A stretch of 64,000 nt of DNA from Symsagittifera roscoffensis (Eukaryota > Xenacoelomorpha > Acoela > Convolutidae): the NCBI RefSeq assembly GCF_963678635.1, contig NC_087071.1, positions 43,573,095-43,637,094 of the forward strand. The letters run 5' to 3'. Position numbers and translations under genes: made by a program. The notes under the pieces are model-generated. The model made no database searches, was not told where the DNA came from, and was given only the letters and a program-made list of their open reading frames with translations. Positions 31,291 to 42,807 of the stretch are shown one piece after another. Position 1 is the first letter of the stretch. Each line of letters starts with the position of its first letter.

Positions 31291-31909
31291 TTTTACCAAA
31301 ATACTTTATGACTTTAGAAATTATTTTAGAAATTATTTTTACCAAATTAATTTAGGTTTTTATTAGAAAACTATTTTTTAGTGAAAATCTCTGTGGTGCT
31401 GACTCAAATTGCAAATCGCCTAGATGCCACTCAAATCAAAAGCCGTCACAGTCATCGCCTTCATGCCACACAAATCAAAAGCCTTCACAGTCAATCTACG
31501 TCTTTTTGTTTCTCTCTTGTGAAACTGTAGATTTAGTTATCAGTTCGCCTCATAGTTATCTGCCTCATAGTTATCTCTATTGTCTCATCTGGTGCTAGAA
31601 AGTAGTTTAAACAAGATAAATTTATATATGGAAATAAAATTCCCAAGTATTTCTTTTTGACTTGAGAAAATTGGCTCTACTGAAGCTAATTTTTATTGTT
31701 TTTCGGATCCAATCGTGTAATTTTAATTATGCGCCCAAATGACAAAAATTTTGACTGTATAAATTTACCGAGGATAGATGCTTACACTCAAAACGGGCTC
31801 ATGACAATCAAACTGTGGTGGTCCTCTCCTTTCTTAAAAACTGTAGAAATTTATCGTCAAAACTCTTTTTGTTAACTCACTGTCCATACCTTTTTTCCCT
31901 TCTAAATTT

Positions 31910-33488
31910 ATGTCAGAATTTGCCGGTCCAGTATCAGAATTTCCTGGGGTTTGAATTGGTCGAATCAATGTTGACAACCTCAAGTTTACGGGTCATACAG
32001 ATCACATGGTGGGCCTTAATGAGTCTGAGCTCTTCGAAAGGTTAAAACACTATAATTTGAAAATTTTTTGTCGTAAAGTTTTGACTGCTTTGTTGAGTGC
32101 ATTGCCGCTTTATGTTCATTTAACTCCATATATAGTACCTCTGGATTCAGATAATGAGACAACATTGAATTCTTCATTGGGAGGGGACAAAACTCATACC
32201 CTAACTGTCACTCTTATTCCTGCAGGACACGGCCCAGGTTCAGTAATCATCCTACTTGTTTCCAAAGAAAAATCTGTTCTTTTTACTGACGATTTCAGAT
32301 GGCATGTTGGACATACGAAGCAAATCAAGCATCTTTTCGACGATTTACAAGAAGCTGGTGTTCATACTTTTTTATAATATTTACATAGACACAACGTCTT
32401 GCAAAACAGATTCCAATTTCATACCTTGTAGGGAGAGCTGTCTTTCAGCCATCTTCCAAGCCGTGTCCGCATAGCTCTGTGCATTTCAAAAAAATGTGGT
32501 CCATTTTTGTAACAAAACTTGCTGCGGTTATGAGTTTTTGATGAAGCGGGCACTTAGATTCAACACTAAAGTTCACGTTTCATTATGTCGGTATCAACTG
32601 TACAAATTTGTTCCGTCAATACAAAATGGCTCACCTTAGATGGCGAAAGTACCAACCTCCATTTCTGCAAGCCGTCGTCTGCGTCTGCCAACTGAAAACT
32701 GCCTTGTCAAGTCATCCCAGCCTTGTTACAATCATTCCAACTGCATTGTTCTTCACTAAAAACGAGATAAGGCCTGAGAGATTGGTTAAAGCAGCGTCTG
32801 AGTGAACCATTCGGTGCTGTTATTCTTCGCACTCTTCAGCTGACGAAATAATTAATTTGCTTTCGAGTCTGATGTTTTTAAATAATACACTCTTCGTTTT
32901 TCGGATAAAGATACTCCACTTGACTCTGTGAAAATTTTTATTTTAAATACGCTCAAAGATCAGAATCCAAACACGTCTAACGAATCGAGTACAAAGTTGT
33001 GGAAAGGGAAAATTAATTTGACTTTCGAGGAGTTTTCGAGGGAAAAGGTTCAGAAACAGCCAAAACAACCGGGAAGACAAATACTTCAACAAACACACCA
33101 GACTACGAATAACATAGTGACCCATTAAGACAACACAGACGCTTTGTCGAAACAAGAGATTTCGAGGAAAAGGATTCAGAAAAAACTGAAAAAGAGAGTT
33201 AAACGCAAACTTGATCTGGAGGAAAATTCAACAAACACACCAGACTACGAATACCATAATGAGCCATTAAGACAACAAAGACGCTTTGTTGAAGGAGGAT
33301 TTTTCGAGGGAAACGATTCAGAAACAGCCAAAACAACCGGGAAGACAAGTACTTCAACAAACACACCAGACTAGGAATACCATAGTGACCCATTAAGACA
33401 ACACAGACGCTTTGTCGAAACAAGAGATTTCGAGGAAAAGGATTCAGAAAAAACTGAAAAATTGATCCAAATGCTCAACAAAATTTAA
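31910..33488 (+). pseudogene. DCLRE1C-like: Artemis/DCLRE1C-like nuclease, right-arm copy, decayed
   Basis: Mirror copy starting at ATG 31,910. It shares with the left copy the missing first metal-binding histidine (FTGHTDHMVGL), so that loss predates the arm duplication. Its own differences include a stop after SEFPGV, GHGPGSV in place of GHCPGSV, and a frameshift near 32,370 followed by further stops. It keeps the aspartate lost in the left copy (LFTDDFRW). The C-terminal tail, with PDYEYHNEPLRQQRRFVEGG, repeats with a 268-bp spacing near 33,121 and 33,389. It cannot encode a full nuclease as it stands. Confidence 0.82.
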
Positions 33489-33609
33489 AAACAATATTTT
33501 ACTTTTCGTTTTGTATTTTTTAGTTACCGCTTGTAAAAGTTTTTGTTTTCAGTTTTAATTGAACGAGGGTTTTTATTCCAGTTTTCAGAGGACATTTCAG
33601 TTCAGTTTT

Positions 33610-33830
33610 CAAAAAACACAATCGACCGTCCTGTATCTCGTCTCAAGTGCTGATGAGTGCGATGATAATCTCTGAACCAACTGAACCATCCCATCTCAAA
33701 TACTGATGAGTGACTTAGCTGCCATTCTAAACTGAATCATCACATCTCAAATACTGATGATGATTTCTCATGCATAACTGAACCATCTCATCTCAAATAC
33801 TGACGAGTGACTTAACTGCCCTCATTTCAA
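33610..33830. repeat. Minisatellite, about 50-bp period (right arm)
   Basis: Mirror of 17,335-17,540, read here as CATCTCAAATACTGATGA units. The same number of units is kept in both arms, so there has been no unit gain or loss since the arms formed. Confidence 0.8.
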
Positions 33831-34024
33831 AAAAGAATTGTCATTTCAAAACCTGAACTGAAGGATTTGACATCCGCATAGTTGACCAATGTTTTAAGAT
33901 TGGTTTGTGGATTCCGCTGACAAATGGATAAGTCCTTTTGCGTCCAAATTGCGCTTTCCTATAGAAAATAAATCAAAAATTCCACCTCTAGCTTTTAATT
34001 GTTCATATGCAAGTTCAGTAATAA

Positions 34025-34321
34025 ACTAAAATGCGGAATCCAATTACATTTCAAAAACGCATACAAATTTTGCGGATTCCACTTATATTTGCGGATTTCA
34101 CTCACTTTTTGCGGAATCCACTTACAGTTGCGGAATCCAGAACAACTAGCTTTATTTGCTTGTTGCGGAACCCGCAACCATACAAATGTGCCGACAAAAT
34201 TTACGTTACAGGTATATGTATGCGGAATCCACTGAAATTTTGTTTGTGGAATCCACTTACATTTTGGAACATATATATACACTTGTCTCTGGAATCCAGT
34301 TCACAGTTTGTCCTCGTAATG
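34025..34321 (-). mobile_element. Small inverted-repeat transposon fragment, right arm
   Basis: Mirror copy of 16,819-17,115, ending with CACAGTTTGTCCTCGTAATG at 34,321. It was carried along in the arm duplication and is not an independent insertion. Confidence 0.7.
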
Positions 34322-35727
34322 ATATCTAGAGACTCAAATCAAAATATTCAATTATACATTAAAGCTATTTAAAGGTTGTTGAAGCTATTTGAATACAGAA
34401 AAAAAATCTGTTCGACTTATAAAATACGATTAGCGTGCACTTTTCGGCCAAAATCTGATATACTAAGCGTATGAAGCATGCAAATTTGAAAGCAAGTACT
34501 TGAAAAGTTGCAGCTGCAAAAGCAAAATAATTTCTCCTTTCTATGAGATTCCTAATTGAATATTTGAATATTTATTTAGCATTAAATTTTTTTCGGAAAG
34601 ATTTTTTCATATGTAATTTGTTCTGAAAAATTCTTGCAACTTTGTGCTTTCAGCTTTTGAAGCAAAAACAATTAGTATTTTCTAAAAAAATTGTAGCTTT
34701 AATTCTTACCGCTAAATAAAAAGGGGAAAACTTTGGGGCCATATGTTTTTTTTTAAATCAAAAATTTCCCCAAGATTGCGAATCATGGAATCTGATTTTT
34801 CAATATTGATATCACATAAGCAATTAAAATACTAAAAATAACTGTTTAATTATTTTCAGAGACGAAAGCAAAAAATTATTTTAAAAAAGTTCGAAGAAAA
34901 AATTTAAAACTTTCCTTTTTTCAAAACATTTGAAACATTAAGTAAATTTTCCTTTTAGCCAAATTAACTGTTGACCAAACGTTTGAAAAACAACCGTAAA
35001 AAAGGATTTGATTATAATTGTTGACATTCCCTTATTAAAAATTGATCTTCTTAAAAAGTTGCCCGTTTTAGGCTCTAATTAATTCAGATTTTTTTTGTTT
35101 TTAATGCAGCGCCCTATAATTTTCAAAAACAGCAATAATGATCGAGTTTTATTTTTTAGCATTTTTTAAAAAAACTTTGTTGATTAAAATCATTTTTCAA
35201 AATGGCAAAATTTGAGCACACGAAAAAAAATTTTGTGATGTTTTCTGTAAAATGGCTTATTTGGTGTTTGACTGATTTGTTTATAATAAGTTTGTGATAA
35301 TTTGAACAAAATCCTTTGAAAAGTTTTTTTGTCTATTTTTCATTTACATATTTTTCAACTGAGTATCTGTCATTGATTCAAAATTCTATCATCGAGTTCT
35401 TTGAAAAATCTGACTGCGAGTTCAGTTCTAAAGTCGTTAAATTTTCTCTGAGGGTTTTCCTAAGTTTTCGTCTTCCGAGTTTTTCATTGTGGAAGTTTTT
35501 TAACAGTATAGGTTCACAAACCATGTTGCAACTCAGCCAGGAGTGCCTTGTTTTTGACACATGCGGCAGAGGTTTTTTCGAAAATAACTTTTTTTGTCTC
35601 GTGAAAAATCTAAACATGAGTCTAGTCTGATTGCCGAAGTGGAGAATATTTTAGTGTTTATTCAGCAATGAAAAAAATCTGGACGTTATTTGATTAATGT
35701 GTTAAGCGCTCACACTAGTAATTTTAC

Positions 35728-35895
35728 TATTTCAGATCCTAAAAAAATATTTCTCAGATCTAATTTTCAGATCTGAAATGGTTTCTGCATTATTAAAAAA
35801 TCGCTGGAGTTTTTTACGTAAAGGGTTTATTCAGATACATATCCAGATCTGAAAACTTAATTTTCATTGTTATTTCAGATCTAATACTCGGTTCT
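35728..35895. repeat. Cluster of TTTCAGATCTGAAA-like words (right arm)
   Basis: Mirror of 15,238-15,395. The words are kept with few changes, including CAGATCTAATTTTCAGATCT and TCCAGATCTGAAAA. Preservation here is no better than in surrounding sequence, so it reflects the arm duplication rather than selection. Confidence 0.7.
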
Positions 35896-36376
35896 GCAAT
35901 TTTATTTTTCATGCATTATTAGTTTTCATTATTTTGCATTTTTTAAGTATATTTGAAGCACAATTAGAGTTTTGTTGAAGTATACTTATAATTGTAATGT
36001 AGCAGAAATTCTTTTTTTTCTTTTCAGTGCGCGCTTAGCGTAACAGGTATTAGAAAACATAAGCGCAAGTTGATGGTTGGCTCACAAAAACTTCTTGAAA
36101 AAAAACTCATGACTCTTGAAAACTCAATGCATACTTCAAAATAAAATGTTTGAAAACAACTGGAAAAAAAACTGTTTGCGTCAATTGAGCAGTCGCCCCA
36201 TTTTTCTCGTGCGGGGGATGTGGGAGGGGGAGCTCAATAGGTACTTGAGACATGTTGATAACTTTCTGAAACTAGTTTGATTGATATGAAAACATGAATA
36301 AAATTCTCCGACGAAGATATCACGCCAAATTTTACAATATCAAAGCTCAAAAGTAACATTCAGAGGGAAAACAAAA

Positions 36377-36800
36377 TCAATAAAACTCAGGCACTAGTAG
36401 GGCGCTGAGGAGAATTTTTTTGTATTCAAATACAAGGTCAGAGCACCAACTCTGGAAACACGTTTTCCTCAATGAGATGCAATAGTCGCCCAATAAAAAT
36501 TTGCAAGTTTTTTTTTCTAATTTTTCAATTTTTTCCATTTCAAAATTTGTCTCGATATTCATAGAAAATGAACTGGAGTCGGTTAATTGATTGTGTACCA
36601 TAAACTCATCAACCATGTAATTGCAATTGTTGACGTGTTTTTGTAGCGACTTAGTTTTTGCTTGGGAGAAGATAGCTGAATTGGTCAATACGAGGGAGAG
36701 GAGAGGTTGCTCGATCAATCCCTTTGTTTTTTATGAACAAAAAACTATATATATTATTATTCTGTCATCAAACTCTTCACTTCTGAAGAGTCCATTAAAG
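36377..36800 (-). pseudogene. Unrecognised exon, right-arm copy
   Basis: Mirror of the exon at 14,337-14,701. The frame LLSLVLTNSAIFSQAKTKSL through CFQSWCSDLVF is intact. Before it, an insertion of about 20 bp of TA-rich sequence near 36,735-36,760 brings stops into the frame. It is therefore more damaged than the left copy. Its meaning depends on whether the left copy is a real exon. Confidence 0.4.
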
Positions 36801-38023
36801 TTTTTAATACCTATTTTGAAGTGTATTCGATTTTTTTTTAATTCTAGGCAACATTAAACTCAATTTATAACAAAATTTATCTTCAGAAATTTTAAACAAT
36901 TTGTTTCTCATAATGTTAAAAAAACAGATCCACTAAAAATCGTTATTGTCGGTTTTTGGTTTTTTAAAGCTTTTGTCAGCAGCGGATCTTCGGGTTCTAA
37001 AAAAATGTTGTCAGCAGTTCTTCACTGAGCAAATTTTTTAAGAATCAGAAGCACATATAGTTCCGACTACGTTCATTTTTAAACAAGAGTTCAAAATTCA
37101 AAAATTTCATATTTTTTTCAGTTTATTATATATAGTCAACACCCTACTAAAATCAATACATTTATGTATCAATAATTTTCAAAAGAATTTACTTATTTTG
37201 AGTTTGAGTTATTTTGGGTCTGTGTTACTGAAAGTTTTGGAACGGGTTCATTCTTAGTATGGTTGATTTATAGGTTTTTCATTTGATACTGGAAATTATT
37301 TTGCTCCTAACATAAGTCTTGCAGGCCCGGCCATAGCTAACTTGTTTTTTTTTGGTTATTTTTACCTGATTTTGGCCACTATTGTTCTTTTTATGAAAAT
37401 TAACGACATAAGAAAGTTGAAGTAAATTTATCTTAGAAATTGCTTCAAGTTACTTTAACAGTTAAGGCAAAAAAGGCTCGTCTTAACCTGACTGCAATCC
37501 ATCTCAACTAATACCTTAACCGACCTCAACCTTACCACCGGGAAGGCCTGCACTGTAATGTCCATGAAATATAGGCATTTTTTGAGCAAAAGAAAAATTG
37601 TCGTCGCCGCTATTAAAAATACAAAAAGACAATCAAATTAAACCGAAATCATTAGAACCGAAACTCACATTCATTAAATAAACACATGAGTTGAACGGAA
37701 GAAAAAAAAATTTTATTTTCAGGCCAAAAACTACTGTAATCCGAAATCATTCGAATTGAAACAATCGAAATTTTCTTTTTCTCAGTCCATAAACATAAAA
37801 CTTTAAATGTCAAAGAGAAACCGGCAGCAAATTTCTGAAAAAAAAAAATCGAAAACAAGTCTCTGTAACTTTGTTAGTTAAGAAATGAGACAATTCAGGA
37901 AAAAATGCGACAAAAAATTAGTGACTAGATTACTTATATATACAAATCTAATTAGTTTTGAGGTTTTTGCTGGCCGTACGAATAGTCTTACGCACTTGGG
38001 ACAGCCTATGTTCGCTTTGATAT

Positions 38024-38104
38024 AGTTGGTTATCTTTATATGATCACCTACAAGATGGTTTCTAGGACGGGTTCTGACCTACTAAGGACAGTCTCTGACT
38101 TGAT
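38024..38104 (+). repeat. 81-bp direct repeat, copy 1
   Basis: Identical over all 81 bases to 38,929-39,009, from AGTTGGTTATCTTTATATGA to GGACAGTCTCTGACTTGAT. The copies are 905 bp apart in the same orientation. Flanks do not match. Confidence 0.97.
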
Positions 38105-38172
38105 CTTGCTTCATAATTACTAAAGCCTTTAATTTATGTTTCGCACAGTGATATCTAAATTAAATGGAGCTC

Positions 38173-38295
38173 CATTACGAGGACAAACTATTTATTTTGT
38201 GAATTGTAAGCGGGTTCCGCAACGAGGGCTTTCTCTTTGTTCTGCTTTTGATATTTCCTTTTCTTGGATCGTTCCGACAAAAATTGAACAAGTTT
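38173..38295 (+). mobile_element. Small inverted-repeat transposon fragment
   Basis: It begins CATTACGAGGACAAACT and continues GTGAATTGTAAGCGGGTTCC, then GGATCGTTCCGACAAAAATT. This matches the 3' end of the copy at 57,610-57,814 read backwards. The other terminus is missing. Confidence 0.65.
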
Positions 38296-38757
38296 AAAAA
38301 ATCTTTTTCTGAAATCCAGATACGTACACACACCAAATTAAGGGCCTATACATTTGCCTTTGTTTGAGCCTCTTAGCCTGACCGTATTTGCCTGACCTTT
38401 TTTGACGTTATAAGTTGTTCCGAATTATCAAAATCAAACACCTTCAAAAATCGTTCTGACAAGAAAAATAATTCTTGGATCCAAAATTCAACATGAAATT
38501 GAAACATAAAGAATGATCCTATTCGAATTCTAAAACTAAGAAGTACCCTTCATCGAAGTTTCATGGCTAGAAATCGGTTACATTTTTGTTGACTTAAAAT
38601 TTTTCTACATAATCGATCTTCATGGCAAACTTAGACAAATTAATGGATTTTAAATCCATTTTAGTTGATTATCTAAAAAACTTCTAGTATAATTCATTAT
38701 AGTCCATTTTTGTTTTCATTTGTATTCAATTTAACCGATTTTTTTAATTTTTGGCAG

Positions 38758-38896
38758 CTTTTTGCTAACTCGAGCGCGAATGAACACGTTCATCCCCATA
38801 ATCACTGTTCACTACCCGTGTCTCCTGCTCGTCAAACTCCTTCATTAAACTCTCCCAGCCCCAAAACCAACAACAACCCTGCTGCCACCAGAATAG
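38758..38896 (+). CDS. Isolated exon, Pro/Asn/Ser-rich
   Basis: A 139-bp exon lies between a strong acceptor (TTAATTTTTGGCAG) and a donor (ATAG/GTAATT). It is open in the frame LFANSSANEHVHPHNHCSLP, VSPARQTPSLNSPSPKTNN, NPAATRI. Its GC content is clearly above the surrounding sequence, supporting coding. The composition (Pro, Asn, Ser, His) suggests a disordered linker. No neighbouring exon was found, so the gene is unknown. A diverged copy of its start (GAACGAACACGTTCATCC) occurs at 42,655. Confidence 0.45.
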
Positions 38897-38928
38897 GTAA
38901 TTTTGAGATTTTTCTACAGTTTTTCTAC

Positions 38929-39009
38929 AGTTGGTTATCTTTATATGATCACCTACAAGATGGTTTCTAGGACGGGTTCTGACCTACTAAGGACAGTCTC
39001 TGACTTGAT
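38929..39009 (+). repeat. 81-bp direct repeat, copy 2
   Basis: Exact copy of 38,024-38,104. It lies just after the donor of the isolated exon at 38,758-38,896. The perfect identity in otherwise fast-diverging sequence implies a recent event or a recently active short element. Confidence 0.97.
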
Positions 39010-40439
39010 GTTTAAACTTGTGGGAGGGGTGGGGTAGAGTAAAATGTGGGGTTTGCTTAAAACACTGAATAAAAGAATAACAAAAACACGTACGTAATTT
39101 GTCATCAAACACAAATGAAATTAAGATAAAAAACGCAAATGCAAATTTAGCGAGCTCACAAATTAATCAACTTGATTTTAACTTTAATGTTAACAATTAA
39201 AATTGCACACGAAAAATTTAAAAAGTTGATTATAATCTAATGAAATCGAGTAGACTTGCCTATTTTCAAACTTCAGAGAGACCAATTATAAAAATGCATT
39301 ATATTCGATTATATTTCGTGGAACTTCAAGTTTTTTTTATCAATTGAATGCATGAAGATCTATTAATTGATCTGAAGCTTAGTGGAACAAGGTAAAACTC
39401 ACATTTTCGAACCCGTATCTACCAAAAAACGAAAATTCTGTATTAAATTGAATAGGCTGTAGGCTGCTGAAAACGAATCGGCTGTCAAAAAAGCCGTCAA
39501 TCTTTTTGCCCAAAACTAGATACGTTTTGTTTTGCTTTTACATCCACAAACTAAGAAAAACTCCAGATTAAGAAAATAACCGATCCTGTAATCCTAAAAA
39601 AAAAGAGTTTTTTTTTCAAAACCTTCTGGGCAAAAACTCAAAATTTGGACAATACTGTGCGCTAGTGTAAACTTGTTTGAAGATTTTTGGGAATTTTCAA
39701 ATTTCTGCTCAGTTCCAGGCACTATTGGATCTAGGATTTTCGCGAGGGGAAGAGACAGATTTTCTAAGAAAGTTTTCTAAGAATTGAAGTTTTTGTCGAC
39801 ATCTGGTTTCTATGACTGTCAATTTGATTTTCCCAGTACAATCCTATTTCTAGAAAAATTACTGTGACACGGGCAGATTTTAAAAATTTTTTTTCAAAAA
39901 ATTGGGGTTTAATTTGCACAGGCTTTCTTTTGATTATTGATATTATTAGGCGCCGAGGGCATCTTTCGAAATTTTTGGGGAGGGTCGGCTGTTAAGGGGA
40001 TTGAATGTCTGAGAGTGGTGGGGCGTCAGCTTCATTTTAAATCCGATCTGTTTCGAGGTCCCTTAACGGACTTTACACATTCAGTTCAATTCAGTTTTAA
40101 GGAATCATTTGTATTGTGATATTCAAACTAAATTTTTGCAGTAATTCAAATTCAAGCATCAGGCTTAGGCAGTTTTTGTTGCTTCGACCTTTTGAAAAAT
40201 GAGGCCGAATTTTGTTTTCGGATGTGTGTTATTTTATTTTTCATTTTTTAAATTTATTTTCACGCAAAATCAGCTACCACAAACAATCATCGGAGAATTT
40301 TGAATCATATACCATGTTAAAACCCTTAGAGTTCTATTTCAAACAACAATTTTAACATATTCCCAGGGTCGAGAAAAACAGGTTGGAGATCTTTAGTTTT
40401 TCGCCTTGATTCGATCAAATAAAGCGAGTGAACAGGCTT

Positions 40440-41345
40440 ACGATACCTAAGTCTTGTAGTTCATGTAATAGCCTAATTTAAACGTAAAAACTTAATTTTA
40501 TTAGACTAACGTTGCTTTCGTTGAGTAATTTTGCCTTTCTTTGGAATCAAAAACTTCAAAATTCAAACGTTTTTTTTAAGAAACTTAAAAAAGTTCGATT
40601 TTATTTGTGTTTTCAATTTGCAGATTTTCTATGACCGTGGAATTTGACTAATCTCTGTTTTCTCTTTAAGTTTTTATCGCAACCTGCAGAAAAAACGACA
40701 CGATTTTTTTAAAACTACGGTCGGAACATTCTGTGCTACTTGCACAGTAACCGGCTATCCAAGTTTTCCGATTCCTTTTTGTTTTGTTTTTTTTGTTTGT
40801 TTTCAGGTACAACAAATGATGCTGAATATTTCGAGTGATCTAACATTTGATAGCCCTTTCAGTCGTGATTCGAACGACATCAAAATCTTTCAAAAAGTTT
40901 TCCACCTTGTCTATGAAAACCGGTTTGAGTTTTTTGACTTTGGTCTAATTTCCAACAAATTTGGTGAGAGCGTGTAGGCTTACATTAGCTTACTTTAAAG
41001 CGTGAAAGCTCAATTGTACTAGAAAAAAAATTAGTTTTTGCAGTTTGCTGTTATTAGCGCCATTTGGATATTAAAAACTTCTAAAATTCAAAAAAATATG
41101 AAAGTTTTTTGAATTCAGTTTTTGACGTTTCTTTTGTTTTCCTAGTCATTTTTCTACAATTTTTGCTAATTTTACTATGACTGTCGAAAATTCCCAAGTT
41201 CAAATTTTTTTTAGATCCTTTTATCACATCCTGCAGAAAAAAAAACGACACTAGTTTGGAGAAAAAAACATTGTAAAACTTTTTGTAATTTTTAATTCTA
41301 CGATAGCAACATACTGTGCTTCTTGGATAATGACAGGCTATCCTT
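40440..41345 (+). repeat. Diverged direct duplication, unit about 360 bp
   Basis: 40,440-40,800 and 40,960-41,345 share the same ordered words: AGGCTTAC, TCTATGACCGTGGAA versus ACTATGACTGTCGAA, ATCGCAACCTGCAGAAAAAA versus ATCACATCCTGCAGAAAAAA, ACATTCTGTGCTACTTG versus ACATACTGTGCTTCTTG, and GGCTATCC at the end. Non-coding. Confidence 0.65.
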
Positions 41346-41784
41346 TTTTCTTTGTGTCTTAATTTGACATGTAATTTGATGACTGAATTAGTGAAAAGAA
41401 CCCTCATAATCATCATTGGCTCAACAAGGAAAATACCTCCGATTTCTATGTGTTAATGCCAAAATATGAGAAAAATAAAGTTCAATTTTGTTTTTTAATA
41501 AAATTAAGATAGAATATCAAGATAATTTTGGCGTTCAGTTTTTTTCTATGTTGTTCACAGTTTTCTCCACTCAATTAACTCATCGGCTTAGGTCAAATGA
41601 AATGCAGTGTAAATTTTCAAATGTAATTGTGGACTGTTAATGTTAGTAATATTTAAAGGTAATTTAGTTTTGAAACAGCTTTTCTCTTCTCTTCGTTGTT
41701 CACACATTTTTGTTCACACTAGCTTAGCACATGGATTTGGTTCCAATGTGTGTGTTATTTTGGACCCGTGTGTCACGGGAATCT

Positions 41785-41865
41785 TGGCATGAGTCCTCGA
41801 GGACTGGGATCAGACAGGAATCTTGACATGAGTCCTCGAGGAATGAAATCAGACAGAGACTTAAC
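41785..41865 (+). repeat. Short tandem pair, about 41 bp
   Basis: GGAATCTTGGCATGAGTCCT and GGAATCTTGACATGAGTCCT, each followed by CGAGGA and an ATCAGACAG, lie side by side near 41,778 and 41,818. Confidence 0.8.
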
Positions 41866-42807
41866 ATAGCCCCAAACCCTTACAACCAGATCAGACAGAA
41901 CATCCTTATACCTGTGAACAGAAAAATAAAACTACATTTGTGGAGGGTGCGGGGGGGGAGGTTGTAGATTTATTAACAAGATCTGGTTTCAACTCCATTT
42001 GTGAATTGACATTTCTAAAGAAATTTGCCGATGTATGATGAATACTATCAACCAAATAATATTTCGTCTGCCAGAAATTTTGCTATCACCTAATTTTTGA
42101 TCACTGGTTTGATCAATCCTTGCCGCAAAATAAATACGATCTAACCGTCGAAACATACAAAACTTCTAATATCACTCGGGTTTACCTCCATACGGAAATG
42201 CTAATCTTACAACTCCATAAACTAGATCCATGAAAAATACTACTCAACAATATTCATGCTAGTATACCAAAATGTTTGATCGAGTTTTTTACATTAAAAT
42301 TTTTTTAGTTCGACATATAACTCGTTTGTCGTCATAACCCGTCAAAAAACGAACTCTATTTTAAAAAAAACCCGAACCGAAGTTTCATGGGTAATAATCG
42401 ATTATAATGGATTTTTTTAAACTAAAATGTTGTCTATATAATCGTTTATCATGTGAAACTTGGACCACGTAATCGATTTTAAACCGATTTTAGTCGACTA
42501 TTTTGGAAAAATTTAAGTCCATTATAATCCATTATAATCGATTATAATCCATTTTTTTTTTCATTATAATGGAATGTTGTTTTACATAAAATCCATGAAA
42601 ATTGATAAAGTTTTGTAAATAATTACTCTTATTTTGCAACTTTCTGCAAAACCCGAACGAACACGTTCATCCAGGGGCGGCCAATATGTAGTAATTTTCT
42701 GAAAAGTGCCCAAAAACAGCTTTTTTGACCAGCTCCTCGCTTCAACACCCCTCCCCCGCCCCGCCCCTATGTACCCCCCTCCCCCAACCCACAACGTACC
42801 CCCATCC

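Larger units (their letters stand above)
26428..36854 (-). repeat. Right arm of giant palindrome
   Basis: Reverse-complement partner of 14,292-25,293, about 10.4 kb long. It is shorter mainly because it lacks a stretch of about 470 bp, with smaller losses such as about 41 bp near 26,690 and about 14 bp near 30,280. Every feature of the left arm has a mirror here, including minisatellites, the small transposon fragment and each gene fragment. Beyond 36,854 the sequence no longer matches the left flank, which is element B. Confidence 0.95.
36855..38750. other. AT-rich intergenic sequence
   Basis: No supported gene. It contains a direct repeat and a transposon fragment (listed separately). A CPKC-encoding word on the minus strand (37,992-38,003) was noted as a conceivable LITAF last exon but is unsupported. 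Confidence 0.5.
38540..42680 (+). repeat. Diverged duplication of 38,540-38,790 at 42,380-42,680
   Basis: Both stretches have GAAGTTTCATGG, an ATAATCGnTTnTCATG word, a TTTTAGTnGAnTAT word, a run of TCCATTATA-type words and finally GAACACGTTCATCC. They are about 3.85 kb apart in the same orientation, with heavy divergence. The first includes the acceptor of the isolated exon. The start and end given here bracket the pair. Confidence 0.5.
39010..42800. other. AT-rich intergenic sequence
   Basis: No supported gene. Short open frames (for example at 39,937 and 41,081) lack splice sites or composition change. It holds two diverged direct duplications and a short tandem pair, listed separately, and TAATCGATTATAATC words near 42,390-42,560. 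Confidence 0.6.

Noticed and set aside
14292-36854. The palindrome as a Polinton or other large DNA virus-like element
   Set aside because: No DNA polymerase B, capsid, packaging ATPase or integrase was seen in the arms. The contents are spliced host-type genes, and the inverted repeats are the whole arms and not terminal repeats.
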